Assembly (NCBI GenBank): GCA_950295325.1
Contig: OX485809.1
Span: 28,088,001 to 28,148,000 of the forward strand
Reading direction: 5' to 3'
DNA from: Polytrichum commune
Taxonomy: Eukaryota > Streptophyta > Polytrichopsida > Polytrichales > Polytrichaceae
Length of the DNA: 60,000 nt
A model generated the notes under the pieces. It saw nothing but the letters and a program-made list of their open reading frames with translations. It was not told the origin of the DNA and did no database searches. Below are positions 12,036-22,556 of the stretch, in pieces. A program made the position numbers and the translations under genes. The number at the start of each line of letters is the position of its first letter. Positions within the stretch are counted from its first letter, which is position 1.

Positions 12036-12265
12036 ACACTAAATACAATATTTAGTGTCACTTACTATTTGGAATTACACAATTCTATATCTCTTTATTG
12101 TTTACCTCATATTTTTTTGCCAACAAATGTCGAATTGGTTGTTTGGACACTATAGAACATTAACGGTTGTACTTGATTTTAAAAAAAAGTTACATTAATA
12201 ATAAAAAGACATAGCATTGTGTAACTCCAAAAAGTAAGTGACACTAAATACCATAGTTAGTGCAT
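12036..12265. mobile_element. Family A MITE, copy 2
   Basis: It starts ACACTAAATACAATATTTAG and ends with AAGTGACACTAAATACC ATAGTTAGTG. The inverted ends and the interior (GTTTGGACACTATAGAACAT) match copies at 9584 and 51582. Non-coding. Confidence 0.8.
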
Positions 12266-12455
12266 ACCGTTTGTGTTATTTAAGAAGAGAGGGGATTATC
12301 ACATATGAACGTACCACTCATGCATCCAACATAAAGTCCTAAGCCCCTCTAGGTTTGTGGTCCATTTATCTCAAACAACTTGGACTTCACTAATTTGGAA
12401 TCTCTTAAATATAATTCCGTCGCCAAATGAACTACAAAATTCTATGGCTACATAC

Positions 12456-12845
12456 TAAGGTAGGGGTGGCAATTTCCGTGCAGGTCCTAAAGTTGACCCC
12501 TATGTCGGAAGCACCTTTTAAGGTGCTTTTATGTGGGTTTACAAAAGCACCTATCAAGGTGCTTTTACCGTTCACTGCGCTGCCAACATTTCATTGGCTG
12601 CCAGCGGTCGGTTTTAGAAATGCACCATGTGGATATACCACGTACCCTATGTGCGAGTGTTGGTCACTCTACAAGGTTTCCTTTAAAATTTTGTAGGAAA
12701 TCATAACCATGCCAGAAATTTTTGATTTTTTCATAGTTGCTCTTGCACGAGCTTTGCGGAGCGCTCAAAATTTATAAAAAAAATAGTTTCAGCATCCCAA
12801 CTAGGCACATCTGAAATTTGGACGGAAATAGCCACCCCTACCTTA
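12456..12845. mobile_element. 390-bp MITE with TAAGGTAGGGGTGGC ends
   Basis: The left end TAAGGTAGGGGTGGCAATTT and the right end AAATAGCCACCCCTACCTTA are near-perfect inverse copies, extended by CCGT/ACGG. The interior has a second hairpin-like pair, AGCACCTTTTAAGGTGCTTTT. Non-coding. The flanking TA/TAA cannot be separated from the TIR itself. Confidence 0.8.
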
Positions 12846-12849
12846 TTTT

Positions 12850-14755
12850 ATGTTGCATGGATGAGAGTAAGCTCATATGTGTTACCGAAGTTCCCTTTAG
12901 TGTCCCGGTTTTTGTGCCATTAAGTGATGCAATGACGCTTTGATGCATGTTTCAACTTTTACACACAAAGCACGCACACGTAGTTTGGACATTGAATGAC
13001 CTAGTGAATAAAGTACTCTCTAAGTAACATGTTGCAGCATTTTGGCAGAGAAGAATGGGCTTCCATTCACGTCAGTGCTAAATCGCACTGATACATATAT
13101 ATTTTTTCATTATTAGTACTTCAATTAGTGAGTGCCACTACATACTATACACAAAATAACAAGTTTGAATGGATAATGGGAGCAAAAGGTAGACCGATGA
13201 ACATTAAGTTGCAAGTTGGATTACTTTTGGTGTAAGAAACACATGATGCGAAATCTTTGCTTGTCGTAATATCTAACAACAAATCCTTTGTTGCTTGTTC
13301 TTGAACTACCATATGTATGTTGTTGACAATGCAACAAGAACAAATGTTTCCTATGCTTGATTTCCTATATTATGTAAGATTTCCCAAACTAAAGGAGCCC
13401 ATCTTGCGAGAGGATGAAAGTACCCTTATTGTGAAGCTTAATTAAACATGACCACGGCATGGAAGGACAAGCTCCCATTCACGTCGGTCTTTAAACTAAA
13501 CCCCGACGTTACTTTTTTGTTTTGTTTTATTTTATTTTACTTATAAGATTTCCCAAACATGCATGCCAAAAGCTCTTATTTTCCCCTAGAAGTCCTAATG
13601 GGATGTGGAAGACATGGTTGAGAAATAATGATGCTAAATGTGACTTTCGCTACAAAGGTAAATGCATTGATGACATTTAAAGTAATTTGGACATTTTAAA
13701 GAAAAAAATTAGACTTTTTGGTTGCTTCAATCCTATTGACAATTCGGTCGATATATTTTCGATAGACCAAAATTTTATGGGAATTATGTGAATCCTTAAT
13801 GACTACTTGAATGTTATGCCATTAGAATATGATGTAAAATTTTGATATCTATTGTTTTATGTTAAATATAAATAATCATTTTAATAGATGAAATGCAAAA
13901 AAACAATTACTATCAGAGCATCATAATCAACTATGAATATTCTATCATAATATCTTACCATATTATATGACCTTATGATAGAATTCAACATGCTATAAAT
14001 CTAGATTTGGACCTAGTCCAATTATTGGTTCATGAACACTTTCACATGAAAGTAACACCCCGAGGGAGCTTCTTGTATGTGGAATATCTTATGGTTGAAG
14101 TATTACACTTCATAACACACTTGTAATGGTGCATTCTATTGCATGGAATGAACCAACTCACCTTGATTGAATCCATGTGTGCAATATATTTGACAATGAT
14201 TGTTGGGTGAACTTGACTGAACGATGGTAGGGAGTTGGGTCCTCTCATTGAACATCATCATCAATGATTTGCATGAAAGAAAGAATATGCACATCACCAA
14301 AGAACTTTGAAAACAACATGCTGGACCATATGACATCATTTTATGGATAAAGTGGATGTATAGTATATGAATGAACCAAGAGATTATGGTTGTGGAGGAC
14401 AACAAACAATGTGATGATCAATGTTGTGCACTTTTGTTTGCTTGATTTTTTCCCCCATGTTCCACCTAGGGAACAAGTCCCTTGTAGAGATACGAACCAC
14501 GTGCAATAAAGGGGTATTTTTCTAGGGGCATGTGAGGTAAAGTGCATATTCATGATATATTTCATATATTCAATGAATATTATCGAAATAAACCCAATAT
14601 ATTCTCAAAACAAACTGATAGTATCCTATATCCATTTCTTTTTTTTGAACAAATTTTGGTTCTTTGGATTCTATTCCATCACTTTTTCTTTTCTCTTCTT
14701 TTTTCACGTGGTTCTCAATTACGAAGAGTGACCTCCCCGGGATGTACCAATGGGT
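12850..14755. other. Intergenic, no gene seen
   Basis: Several 60-90-codon frames on both strands overlap one another and none reads as a recognisable protein. No RNA gene or transposon ends were recognised. Confidence 0.5.
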
Positions 14756-14759
14756 GAGG

Positions 14760-16090
14760 ACATTAGAAGAGATTCTAGAATTTGATACCCAGTGGGTCAT
14801 GGTATTGAAAATATTTGTAAAATGTCCATGGGTCTGGAGATGATACCATATGATTTTACACTAGGAAATGTGCAAATATCAAGGGGTATCAATATATAAT
14901 GGTATTGTAGGATGTGATACCATTTGGGTTGCATATATCATACCCCATACATATACTATATTTGATACTCGAGTTGAACTCAAATACCCTCACACACACA
15001 CACACACACAAAATAAATAATCAACGTTGGACAATCCGACATGAATTTGAGTCCATTGGCCCTACCATGCTCAAGAATACTCTTGACGTAGGGTGGGGTT
15101 TACTGTCTACCTTGCGGTGGGTGGGCTCTTGGCTTCCTACCTACTCAACTAGTTTTGTTCCATCAAGTAAAGAGAAGATTCCATAGCAAGAATCGAATTG
15201 CCAACCATTCCATTCAGAAATGGGTACCGCTCCACTATCACCCGATAATTTAAGATCATCTCGGACCATACCCGCACAACATTGGTGGTGGCCAATGTCA
15301 TACGGGTATTTGCATTCAACGTGTGTATCATCAATACACAGGTGTAAACATTCGACCTAGCGGGTATCACATCTTTCAATACCAAAATTGACATCCACTT
15401 GATATTTATAAGTATCCTATTGTAGAATCCCATGCTATCACCTCTATACCCTTGAACATTGTACGCATATTCTAAAATGCCATGACTCTCTATGTATCAA
15501 ACGATTAGTTCTCTTTCAATACCCCCACCCATGGGTAGATGAAGATAAGGACACCCGCGCAACATGGGTGATGACTTGGTGTGAGATTGGCAACATTGTG
15601 ACTAACTTTATGAACATACTGCATTGATTATCCCGTTTAGTGCATGTTACTATTCAATATTATGCAATGCAATAATGAATATGGGCTGATACCCGTGTTG
15701 AACGGGTATCATCTTTTCTTAATACCATTAGTGGAAGTCTATGATGCGAGTTTCACATATTTTGACACCCAGATTTGTTACGGGTATTTGAGGACATTTT
15801 TGTTTTCAATACCATTCAAGTCCTATGTACCATGCAAAAACCTTAACACCGAGGTAAATTAACCCTAGTATTAATATGCTCAATGACTCGAATAAGAACT
15901 CAGGAGTATAAAGATTCTTTCACTCTTCAAATACACACCAAATATCAATATTTGATTGATTTTACAAATTTGATACCCACGGGTAGGTTCTTTTGATACC
16001 CTTGTTGATGTTGATTATTGGTACCATGCATTCACCTAATACATGGGTCCAACATTGGTCTGATACCTTTACCCATTGGTATATGAAGAT
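14760..16090. repeat. GATACC/GGTATC word-rich tract
   Basis: Over about 1.3 kb the words GATACC(C), (G)GGTATC, AATACC and GGTATT recur more than 20 times at irregular spacing on both strands (for example 14783, 14843, 14883, 14912, 15363, 15515, 15686, 15703, 15780, 15973, 15994). It is not a regular tandem array and no protein product was found. A SINE relative sits inside it at about 15090-15250. Confidence 0.6.
15090..15250 (-). mobile_element. SINE family 2 copy, minus strand
   Basis: Read on the minus strand there is an A-box match TAGTGGAGCGG at 15237-15227 and a B-box-like AATTCGATTCT at 15199-15189, a normal pol III spacing. Downstream text (TGGAATCTTCTCTTTACTTG, then AACTAGTTGAG) matches the copies at 52060-52235 and 54395-54540. 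The 3' end is not resolved. Confidence 0.6.
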
Positions 16091-16097
16091 AATAAGG

Positions 16098-16401
16098 TAG
16101 ATGGATCTTAAGTAGTTCGTTTTCTTAATCGGACCCCTTAAATGTGGTTCGGTAAGGATAAAAGAGCAAACATCATAAAGACATGTGTCAAAAAGAGATT
16201 GGACTACATCGTCAAATACTAATAACGACTCTACACTCAATAATGAACACACTGGGAGGACCTATGTATCCAGTCAAGAAATCAACAAACATGCACTTTT
16301 GATAATCATAACGAAACAAGGGGAGGTTTGATTTTTAATCCAATTTCTGTAATAATTTTTCATTGTGGAGTTGCTAATGCAACATGAGTTTTGTTGTGTA
16401 A
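16098..16401 (+). repeat. Family R dispersed repeat, copy 1 (interrupted)
   Basis: About 300 bp aligns by eye with 46305-46620, sharing AAGGTAGATGG.TCTTAAGT, AAGAGCAAACATCAT.AAGACA, GGGAGGACCTATGTA and ACATGAGTTTTGTTGTGTAA. The match resumes at about 17098 (CTAATCGGTAGAAGTTGGAG) after a 690-bp insertion. Non-coding, family unknown. Confidence 0.75.
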
Positions 16402-17091
16402 GGCAGAGGGTGCTAAAACCAACACCTATAAACGCCTCCCAATCACCAACACTCTACTACCTTGAAGCTTTCCCCATGGTATAGGAGTGTATGGGCCCAC
16501 TGAGCGACGCTTTTAGGTGCCATTAGTGACGCCACCTCATAGCGACCTCCGCTACCTCCATTTAGGGTATGTAGCGGACTCCACTCTATCTCGGGTTGGT
16601 TCAAGGTGTGTTTAGGCGGCTCGTCAATGCCTATTCTAGCCATTCCATTCATTGTGTGTGTGTGTGTGTGGGGGGGGGGGGGGCATTCTGTTCACAAAGT
16701 CATGAAGGTAGGCCCACAAAGCACAAAGGGTGTTGGTACTCAGGATGTAAGGTGATGGTTTTGCAAGTGAACTAGGTGGCCATGTGGCTTTGTGCACCGT
16801 TACTAGTTGGTCTTTGATCTAGCTTGGGTCTAGTACCTAACTATGTTGTCTTGGTTCTAGGCAATGAAGGTGGGGGTCATACATGGGGCCTATATATATT
16901 GGTTTAAGAAAGCTAGTGGTTTTGACTTTGAATATTCATCAAATATCTAATCGAGGCTAAAAATATTTGTTCTTTCTTTATACCTATGTTTAGAACAAAG
17001 GCTAATATGATTATAATAAAATTTAAAAAGACCAACCATGTAGCATATGTATGTGCAATAGCTTAGAGTGTTGGTTTAAGCACCCCCTACC
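16402..17091. mobile_element. 690-bp TIR insertion inside family R repeat
   Basis: The left end GGCAGAGGGTGCTAAAACCA and the right end TGGTTTAAGCACCCCCTACC are inverse copies (extended by ACAC/GTGT). The related locus at 46305-46660 runs straight from TTGTGTAA into ATCTAATCGG, so it is the empty site. TAA lies next to both ends, consistent with a 3-bp target duplication. The interior has a (TG)9 run and a 14-bp G run (16653-16683). Confidence 0.75.
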
Positions 17092-17099
17092 ATAACTCT

Positions 17100-18298
17100 A
17101 ATCGGTAGAAGTTGGAGAACATGGAAATGAACTAAATACCATCCACATAGCTTAACAAGGAAACCCACACAGCATGAGGTTTTGGCAGCATTGTGACGAA
17201 GTTTAGGGAGATACCAGATGAAAGAAGCATTAAGTTATAGGTAAACCTCCTCCACTTGAGAAGGCTCTTAGCTAAGCTTAGAGAGGACGACCAACGAAGC
17301 AAATGATGCCTGAAGGCTCTGGTCCTTTGGAAGGCAAGACAACGACAAAGGAGTTGAAGCGCTCCTCGAAGGGGAGGAGGCTGCTTGAGACTCCTCTTTC
17401 ACTCACTCCCTCACTCACTCCTTCATCACTGCTTGCTTCATTGACTCGCACAGACTTCGGCTAAGTTAAGTTAAGTTAAAGTGATGGCCGGGAACAACCA
17501 CGAACCCTTTCGCGCCATGTTGCTAGCCCCCTGCGACTACCGAGGAGCTGCTGCAAGGTACTATTAACTTACTGTACATCTCCTACTTGTAGTGCATCCG
17601 AAAGAATGAAATGAGAGGAAATGGGTTGGCTGGCTTCATGGCACCAACCAGAAGGTGGGGTTGTGGCGTGGTGAGGGTTGGTGTCGGAGGTGGGTTAAGT
17701 TAGATAGGTTGGACCCTCTGTGGAGGTCCCTCTGCATCCCTAAAGATGGGTTTGGTGCATTTGGGAGTGGAACGGGTTATGTTAGAATATGGGTTAAGGT
17801 GGTTTGTTTGATTTGGCATCTACGAGGCGGGGTTGAGATGGTGGTAACTTAGCCCATGGAATGAAGAGGTGGAGTAGAAGAGGGGGGAGGGTTTGGGTGT
17901 CTTGGGAAGTGTACAGTGTCTAGGTTATGTTTTGGGTTGGGTAGCTTGGGATGTGCAATCGGGGTTCAGGCTAGACAACGGAGTAGTAGTAGTAGTAGTA
18001 GGAGGAGGAGGAGGAGGAGGAGGAGGAGGAGAATAATAAGAAGAAGGATCCATCGGTGTAATGGGGATTAGGACATTGGGTAGAGTTGTGCCTTTGTTGT
18101 TTCTAGGGTGTCGATTTTGGTAGTGGGAGGGAGATGTTATGGGTGTGTGTGGTGGTTCGGGTGTGGATTATTTCCTTCTGGCTGTTTCTTCATGTGGTGC
18201 TGTACGTGAATGGGATGGTGCAGACACCGGTTTCGCACTTGGCAGCTTCTTTCGAATGAGTTGTAGAGTCTCTCTGTTGAAGAGGATACAATTTGCAG
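17100..18298. other. Upstream region and probable promoter/5' leader of the 18.7-kb gene
   Basis: Base composition shifts from AT-rich to G/T-rich here. It contains (AGT)n and (GGA)n microsatellites at about 17983-18032. No coherent protein frame was found. No TATA box or transcription start can be assigned by eye. Confidence 0.4.
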
Positions 18299-18609
18299 GT
18301 GAGCCTCGTTGTTGAATGCTTGTGTTGAACGATTCTCTAGAGTTTTTGGGTATAGGATAGGCTATGTTGGCTCTAATTCAACATGGTTGTGACGTTTCCC
18401 TCTGTCATTTTGCAAAGTTGGGTGGTGGATGGATGGATGGATGGATGGGATGGGGGGTTGGAAGAATTGTTCCTTCTTGGATGTGTCCGCAGGAAACCAG
18501 GTTGGATGCCTTGTTTGGGGGTTCACACGGTGTGTCTTCGTAATACTTTCTGTGGGTGTTGTTAAGGGTGTGTTTTGGGCCCCATTTTTGAACACTTGGA
18601 GGGTTTCAG
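18299..18609 (+). other. Putative 5'-UTR intron of the XRCC4-like/DUF3444 gene
   Basis: A strong donor context TTTGCAG|GTGAGC at 18298/18299 and an acceptor GGGTTTCAG|GTG at 18609/18610 delimit 311 bp just upstream of the coding start. The interval contains a (GGAT)n run (about 18428-18450). This is splice-signal inference only. After it, a short upstream frame (ATG at about 18631, six codons) precedes the main ATG. Confidence 0.4.
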
Positions 18610-18725
18610 GTGTAGATGCAAGGAGTTGACATGGGTCTGATGGCGACATGATAGTTAGGAGCCTTCATAGGAGCTATATCTAGGGGGAAGGCCTTTTGAC
18701 CGATTTCATTGGAGGGGCTTCTAGA

Positions 18726-20927
18726 ATGGCAACCTTGAAGAACACGACATGCGTGAAGCTGGAGAATGTTGTGAAATCTGGAGTGAATGTCTTTGGGAGA
18801 TACGATCTGTACGTGAAAGGTGAGTGGTTGCCGACTGAGTTTTCGCTCTCCATATGTGATGGCACTCGGGCTTGGACAGTGACGGCCTCGAAAGACCTCA
18901 TCCAGAGTTGTGCAGATGAGTTGCTGATTGCAGAGCTCGAGTATGTTGACAGAGCACATTCCTATTTTAGCAAACAGCACTTTAATACAACCTATGAGTT
19001 GAAGCATGGTAAGAACATGAAGATGGAATTAAATTGTTACAAAGGAGATGGACATCATCGAGAGCAGCACTTGATCCTCCCCCTGGTGGAGGCTGACATC
19101 CAGGATGTGGCAGTGGAGATGATGAAATTCTTGTGGGATGCGCATGCTAGCCTGAATGAGCAATTGGACAGAGAAGCACGCACATTTGAGAGAATTATTG
19201 CGGCAAAGGAGCAGAGCGTGATCACATTGAAGAAAGAGAAACTTGAACTTGAACTCGCAGCTGGATTAAAATCCTTGGGAACGGATACGAACGGGCAGCC
19301 GGTGGCAGGAGAGGATGAGGATGCCACTCCTGGGAGAGTGGCAGAAGAATCACAGTCACGGGGGAAACGCAAAGGAATGATCAGTCCTGCAGAAACAGGC
19401 TCCAGGAAGAAAAATCCCAAAGGGGTGGGACCTTCAGACGCTGCACCGGTTCTGGCTTACCAAAAGCCTGCTTCTCCACAATTTGTTGTTGGTAGCAGAG
19501 CTGTGTCAAACCCAGAGGTGTCAGCATCCTTGCCACCTCCGTTGAGCCTGTTGGGATACAAGCAGCCTAAGGTTGGTGAGGAGGAGGAGGAGGAGGAGCC
19601 CACCACCTATCTCAGCTGGATCAACAAAGGTAAGGTCCCTGTAGACCCAGAGCTTCATACTAGTCAGGAGTTGTTGAAGGGGAATGATGTGACTGAGAGA
19701 GAGTTTCTGATTGTGGATGAGAGCCTTGCAGATGAGCATCGTCAGCCTGTGCGTCACAAAAAGCCATTGATGAGCCTCGATGACCTCTCTGATGTCGCAG
19801 ACGTAGCAGGAAAATACACATCAAATGAGTCACCAACTGCAGCTGCAAAGAAAAGCACTTCGAAGAAGCAGAAAAAATCTGGTGGTTCGAAGTCAAACAA
19901 GAAACAGCCTGCTCATTCCTTGGATGCCTCTTTGGACGGGGTGGACGCCATAGTGGAGAAGGGTATCAAACTTGTGGATACACTGGGCACTCCTCCTGCT
20001 CTGACTTTGGAAGTGTCTAGTCCTCTTGTAACTCCAGGCAAACAGGGAAAAGTTGGATCTGGCAAGAAATCATTGAAACCAGCTGCTAAGAAAAGCAATT
20101 CACGAAGCCTCAAGAAAGTGCCGAAAAAGAAAGAGGTGGTGTCATCACCTGATGTTAGCAATGATGAGGGTGAGCCGAGTGAAGAACCTGAGATCAATGA
20201 AGAATCTGCCCTCAAAGAAGTAGAGGAAGATAGAACTATTTCTGTGCAGAATGCAGAGTTTCATGACTTTGACGAGAGTCGCGCGCTGGAGGGGTTCGCC
20301 ATTAACCAATATTGGGCTCTTTATGATGATCAGGATGGCATGCCTCGGTTTTATGGACGGATAACAAAACTCCATGACCCTTTTAAGGTTTCGGTCGAAT
20401 GGCTGGAGCCTCTTAAACCCAGTCTTCCTGCCAATGGACTTGTCAAAACAGCCGGCCTTTCTGCTGCATGTGGGGACTTCAAAATTGGATCCATTTGTCT
20501 TCAGGACCTTCCTGCCTTTTCACACAAGGTTGACATTGAGAAAGATAATAAGAAAGGGTGTATCAAGATTTCCCCGGCAAAAGGTGAGATCTGGGCTTTG
20601 TACAGATTTTGGAGTAACAAGCAGCCTAAAGCAGTTGACGAGGATGAAGAGGTGAAGTATGAGTATGACTTGGTTGAAGTACAAAATGCGGCTTCAGTGA
20701 TGGAGGGTGCGCAAGTGTTGCCATTAACAAAACTTCCAGGTTTTAAATCTGTGTTCACTCGGGAAGATAATGATAGCTTGTTCCACATACCGGGCAAGCA
20801 ACTGCAGGCGAGGTTCTCTCATCAGATACCTCGGTATGAACTGCTTGGAAGTGAAACTCCTGGGTTGCCAGTTGGTGCATTGGAGCTTGATCCTGCATCT
20901 ACCCCTGCAGAGTATTTGGGCAGATGA
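18726..20927 (+). CDS. XRCC4-like head/coiled-coil protein fused to DUF3444
   Basis: One uninterrupted frame of 733 codons. The start chosen is the first ATG (18726, context AGAATGG) after an in-frame TAG at 18681. Residues 1-118 read like the beta-sandwich head of plant XRCC4: TCVKLENV near residue 8, DGTRAW at 45-50 and EYVDRAHSYF at 72-81 sit in the order and spacing I remember for that family. Residues about 115-176 are heptad-like (FLWDAHASLNEQLDREARTF and on), matching the XRCC4 stalk. A basic, low-complexity linker follows, with candidate nuclear signals (SRGKRKG at about 201, Lys-rich blocks at about 385-405 and 450-480) and an acidic Glu run. Residues about 510-732 are DUF3444: YWALYDDQDGMPRFYGRI, then GEIWALYRFW at about 620, and a closing RFSHQIP...LELDPA. 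XRCC4 is the ligase IV scaffold of non-homologous end joining; DUF3444 usually follows DnaJ domains in plant nuclear proteins and its role is unclear. The fusion suggests a nuclear scaffold, by inference. The coding region has no intron. Confidence 0.8.
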   Translation: MATLKNTTCVKLENVVKSGVNVFGRYDLYVKGEWLPTEFSLSICDGTRAWTVTASKDLIQSCADELLIAELEYVDRAHSYFSKQHFNTTYELKHGKNMKMELNCYKGDGHHREQHLILPLVEADIQDVAVEMMKFLWDAHASLNEQLDREARTFERIIAAKEQSVITLKKEKLELELAAGLKSLGTDTNGQPVAGEDEDATPGRVAEESQSRGKRKGMISPAETGSRKKNPKGVGPSDAAPVLAYQKPASPQFVVGSRAVSNPEVSASLPPPLSLLGYKQPKVGEEEEEEEPTTYLSWINKGKVPVDPELHTSQELLKGNDVTEREFLIVDESLADEHRQPVRHKKPLMSLDDLSDVADVAGKYTSNESPTAAAKKSTSKKQKKSGGSKSNKKQPAHSLDASLDGVDAIVEKGIKLVDTLGTPPALTLEVSSPLVTPGKQGKVGSGKKSLKPAAKKSNSRSLKKVPKKKEVVSSPDVSNDEGEPSEEPEINEESALKEVEEDRTISVQNAEFHDFDESRALEGFAINQYWALYDDQDGMPRFYGRITKLHDPFKVSVEWLEPLKPSLPANGLVKTAGLSAACGDFKIGSICLQDLPAFSHKVDIEKDNKKGCIKISPAKGEIWALYRFWSNKQPKAVDEDEEVKYEYDLVEVQNAASVMEGAQVLPLTKLPGFKSVFTREDNDSLFHIPGKQLQARFSHQIPRYELLGSETPGLPVGALELDPASTPAEYLGR

Positions 20928-22321
20928 AAAGGCTTGACAAAGCAAAGTCACCCACCTTATGTGAACGTGTATCCTACTGAGAACCCTAAATTTGTGTAAA
21001 TTGCAGTGTGGACAATTTTGACCCAAGGAATCCTTAATCTCTGCCCTCCAGTGCCCCTGTTTTGTCCATGGATGAGTTGTTTCTACAGCCACAAGAGCAA
21101 GGTACTTGAGAGGGGTTGTGGTCACATGGTTCCTCGACACATTTTGGGATCTCAAATCGAGAGTTTTAACATATCAATGACAAGAAAGGACGTTGAGCAA
21201 TCATAGGACTTTTTGTTTAGTTCTGTGCCTGTTTGAAACCTTCAAATGTCATTGGTGATAACATTGTGAATCACATCCAGGATTCAATGTATTAAAGTAG
21301 TTGTGCTTATGATTTGGATACACAAACCTTATCTGGCATTCTATTCGTACTTTGATGTATCAACATTGGCTTCTTTCTGAATCATTTGTGGTGGTGACTT
21401 GTAGTTATCTTTTGGAGGTGAGGTTTTTCTGTATTCTGCTTGTGTTTGTTATTAAAAGGGCCACTGACCTGGACCTTTTTACATTGCCCTGTAGTTGTTA
21501 TTGTATTGTCTCTGGGGATTGTCTACTGACCACTAAATGCCAACTGGATTGGTTCCATTACCTTAGTATTTCTGTGTAGCTCTCTTACTAATGCTTCTTG
21601 AATTCAAGGTGATGTTATTTATCACAGACCTTAGGAGGTTCGAAGTTAATCAGCTCCTGCCGTGTGAGATGTCACAGTTAGGTACCACTCTGCTCTTTCT
21701 GATTGAATTTAGTGTCTCTATGTCCTGGAAGAGGGCTTTGGGTGCTAAGAAAAAAATGCAAGTTGTATGGGGAGGTTTAGTGATGCAGTGATGGGCAGCC
21801 AATAGTCATGTACTCAGGGGGTTAACACTATCTTTGTCATGCTATGATACTGCTTGCTAGGAGTCTTCTTTGTGGACCCGACATTTCTCATATTATACCA
21901 AGTATCATGGACCTTTGTGTCTCTTGTACTTTATGTGTGTGTTCAATCCTTGTGCTTTAGCAGTCCAGGACTTCCTTGTTAAGGTATTTCGTCAAATAAT
22001 TAGGTGTTATCCTTGAAATCTGTGCTCGTAATGTGTGCTGTGTTCCTACAACAGTCTCTGGGTTGTTCTCAAATGTGACTAATCTGTTGTCCGTCTATTC
22101 TCCAATATGGATGTGCACCTTATTGCACAACCTTTGGGGGCTGTAGGTCATTACATACTTCTCTGAATTCAATGGAAGGTCCACTCATGACTTGAGGATG
22201 ATAGTGGAAAATGGTTCCAGCCGTGTGGAAAGTGTTTTGATACACATGTTTGTTCCTTGGTGATTGATAGCCTGCATTATTCGGTCTTTGGTAGTCTTTC
22301 AACAGAGGTTCATTTGAAATA
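20928..22321. other. 3' UTR and downstream region
   Basis: G/T-rich unique sequence follows the stop, with AATGTATTAAAG-like polyadenylation-signal text near 21286. No further coding exon could be supported; frames of 66-75 codons here show no family resemblance. Confidence 0.4.
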
Positions 22322-22329
22322 GGTTGCTC

Positions 22330-22548
22330 CAGTGTCTGGGAAGATTTTGGGCACAATCAGTCCAGATTTGAGTGTTTCCAAATCCAAGTGGTCACATGTT
22401 GATATCTTTCGGTTTTCTTTATTGACTTGAGGTATATCCTATACTTCTAAAACGATCACTGATTTGCCTAAAGTCCTGAACTTAACCAGTGATTTCTCGA
22501 ATTTAACTGGTCCATCTGTAGCTAGCGGTCGGATCTTTCCGGTCATAG
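22330..22548. mobile_element. hAT-type MITE, copy 1, 8-bp target duplication
   Basis: The element starts CAGTGTCTGGGAAGA and ends CTTTCCGGTCATAG. GGTTGCTC is repeated exactly on both sides (22322-22329 and 22549-22556). The interior shares TTTTGGGCA.AATCAGTC, GTTACATGTTGA-like text and ACTTAACCAGTGATTTCTC with the copies at 36700 and 52407. The 8-bp duplication and CAGTG end are hAT hallmarks. 219 bp, non-coding. Confidence 0.9.
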
Positions 22549-22556
22549 GGTTGCTC

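Noticed and set aside
18696-18725. Ten extra N-terminal codons of the fusion gene from a TTG
   Set aside because: TTG is not a plausible plant start, and the first ATG after the upstream TAG is 18726.
18606-19420. Minus-strand frames overlapping the fusion gene
   Set aside because: Antisense shadows of a well-supported plus-strand coding region.
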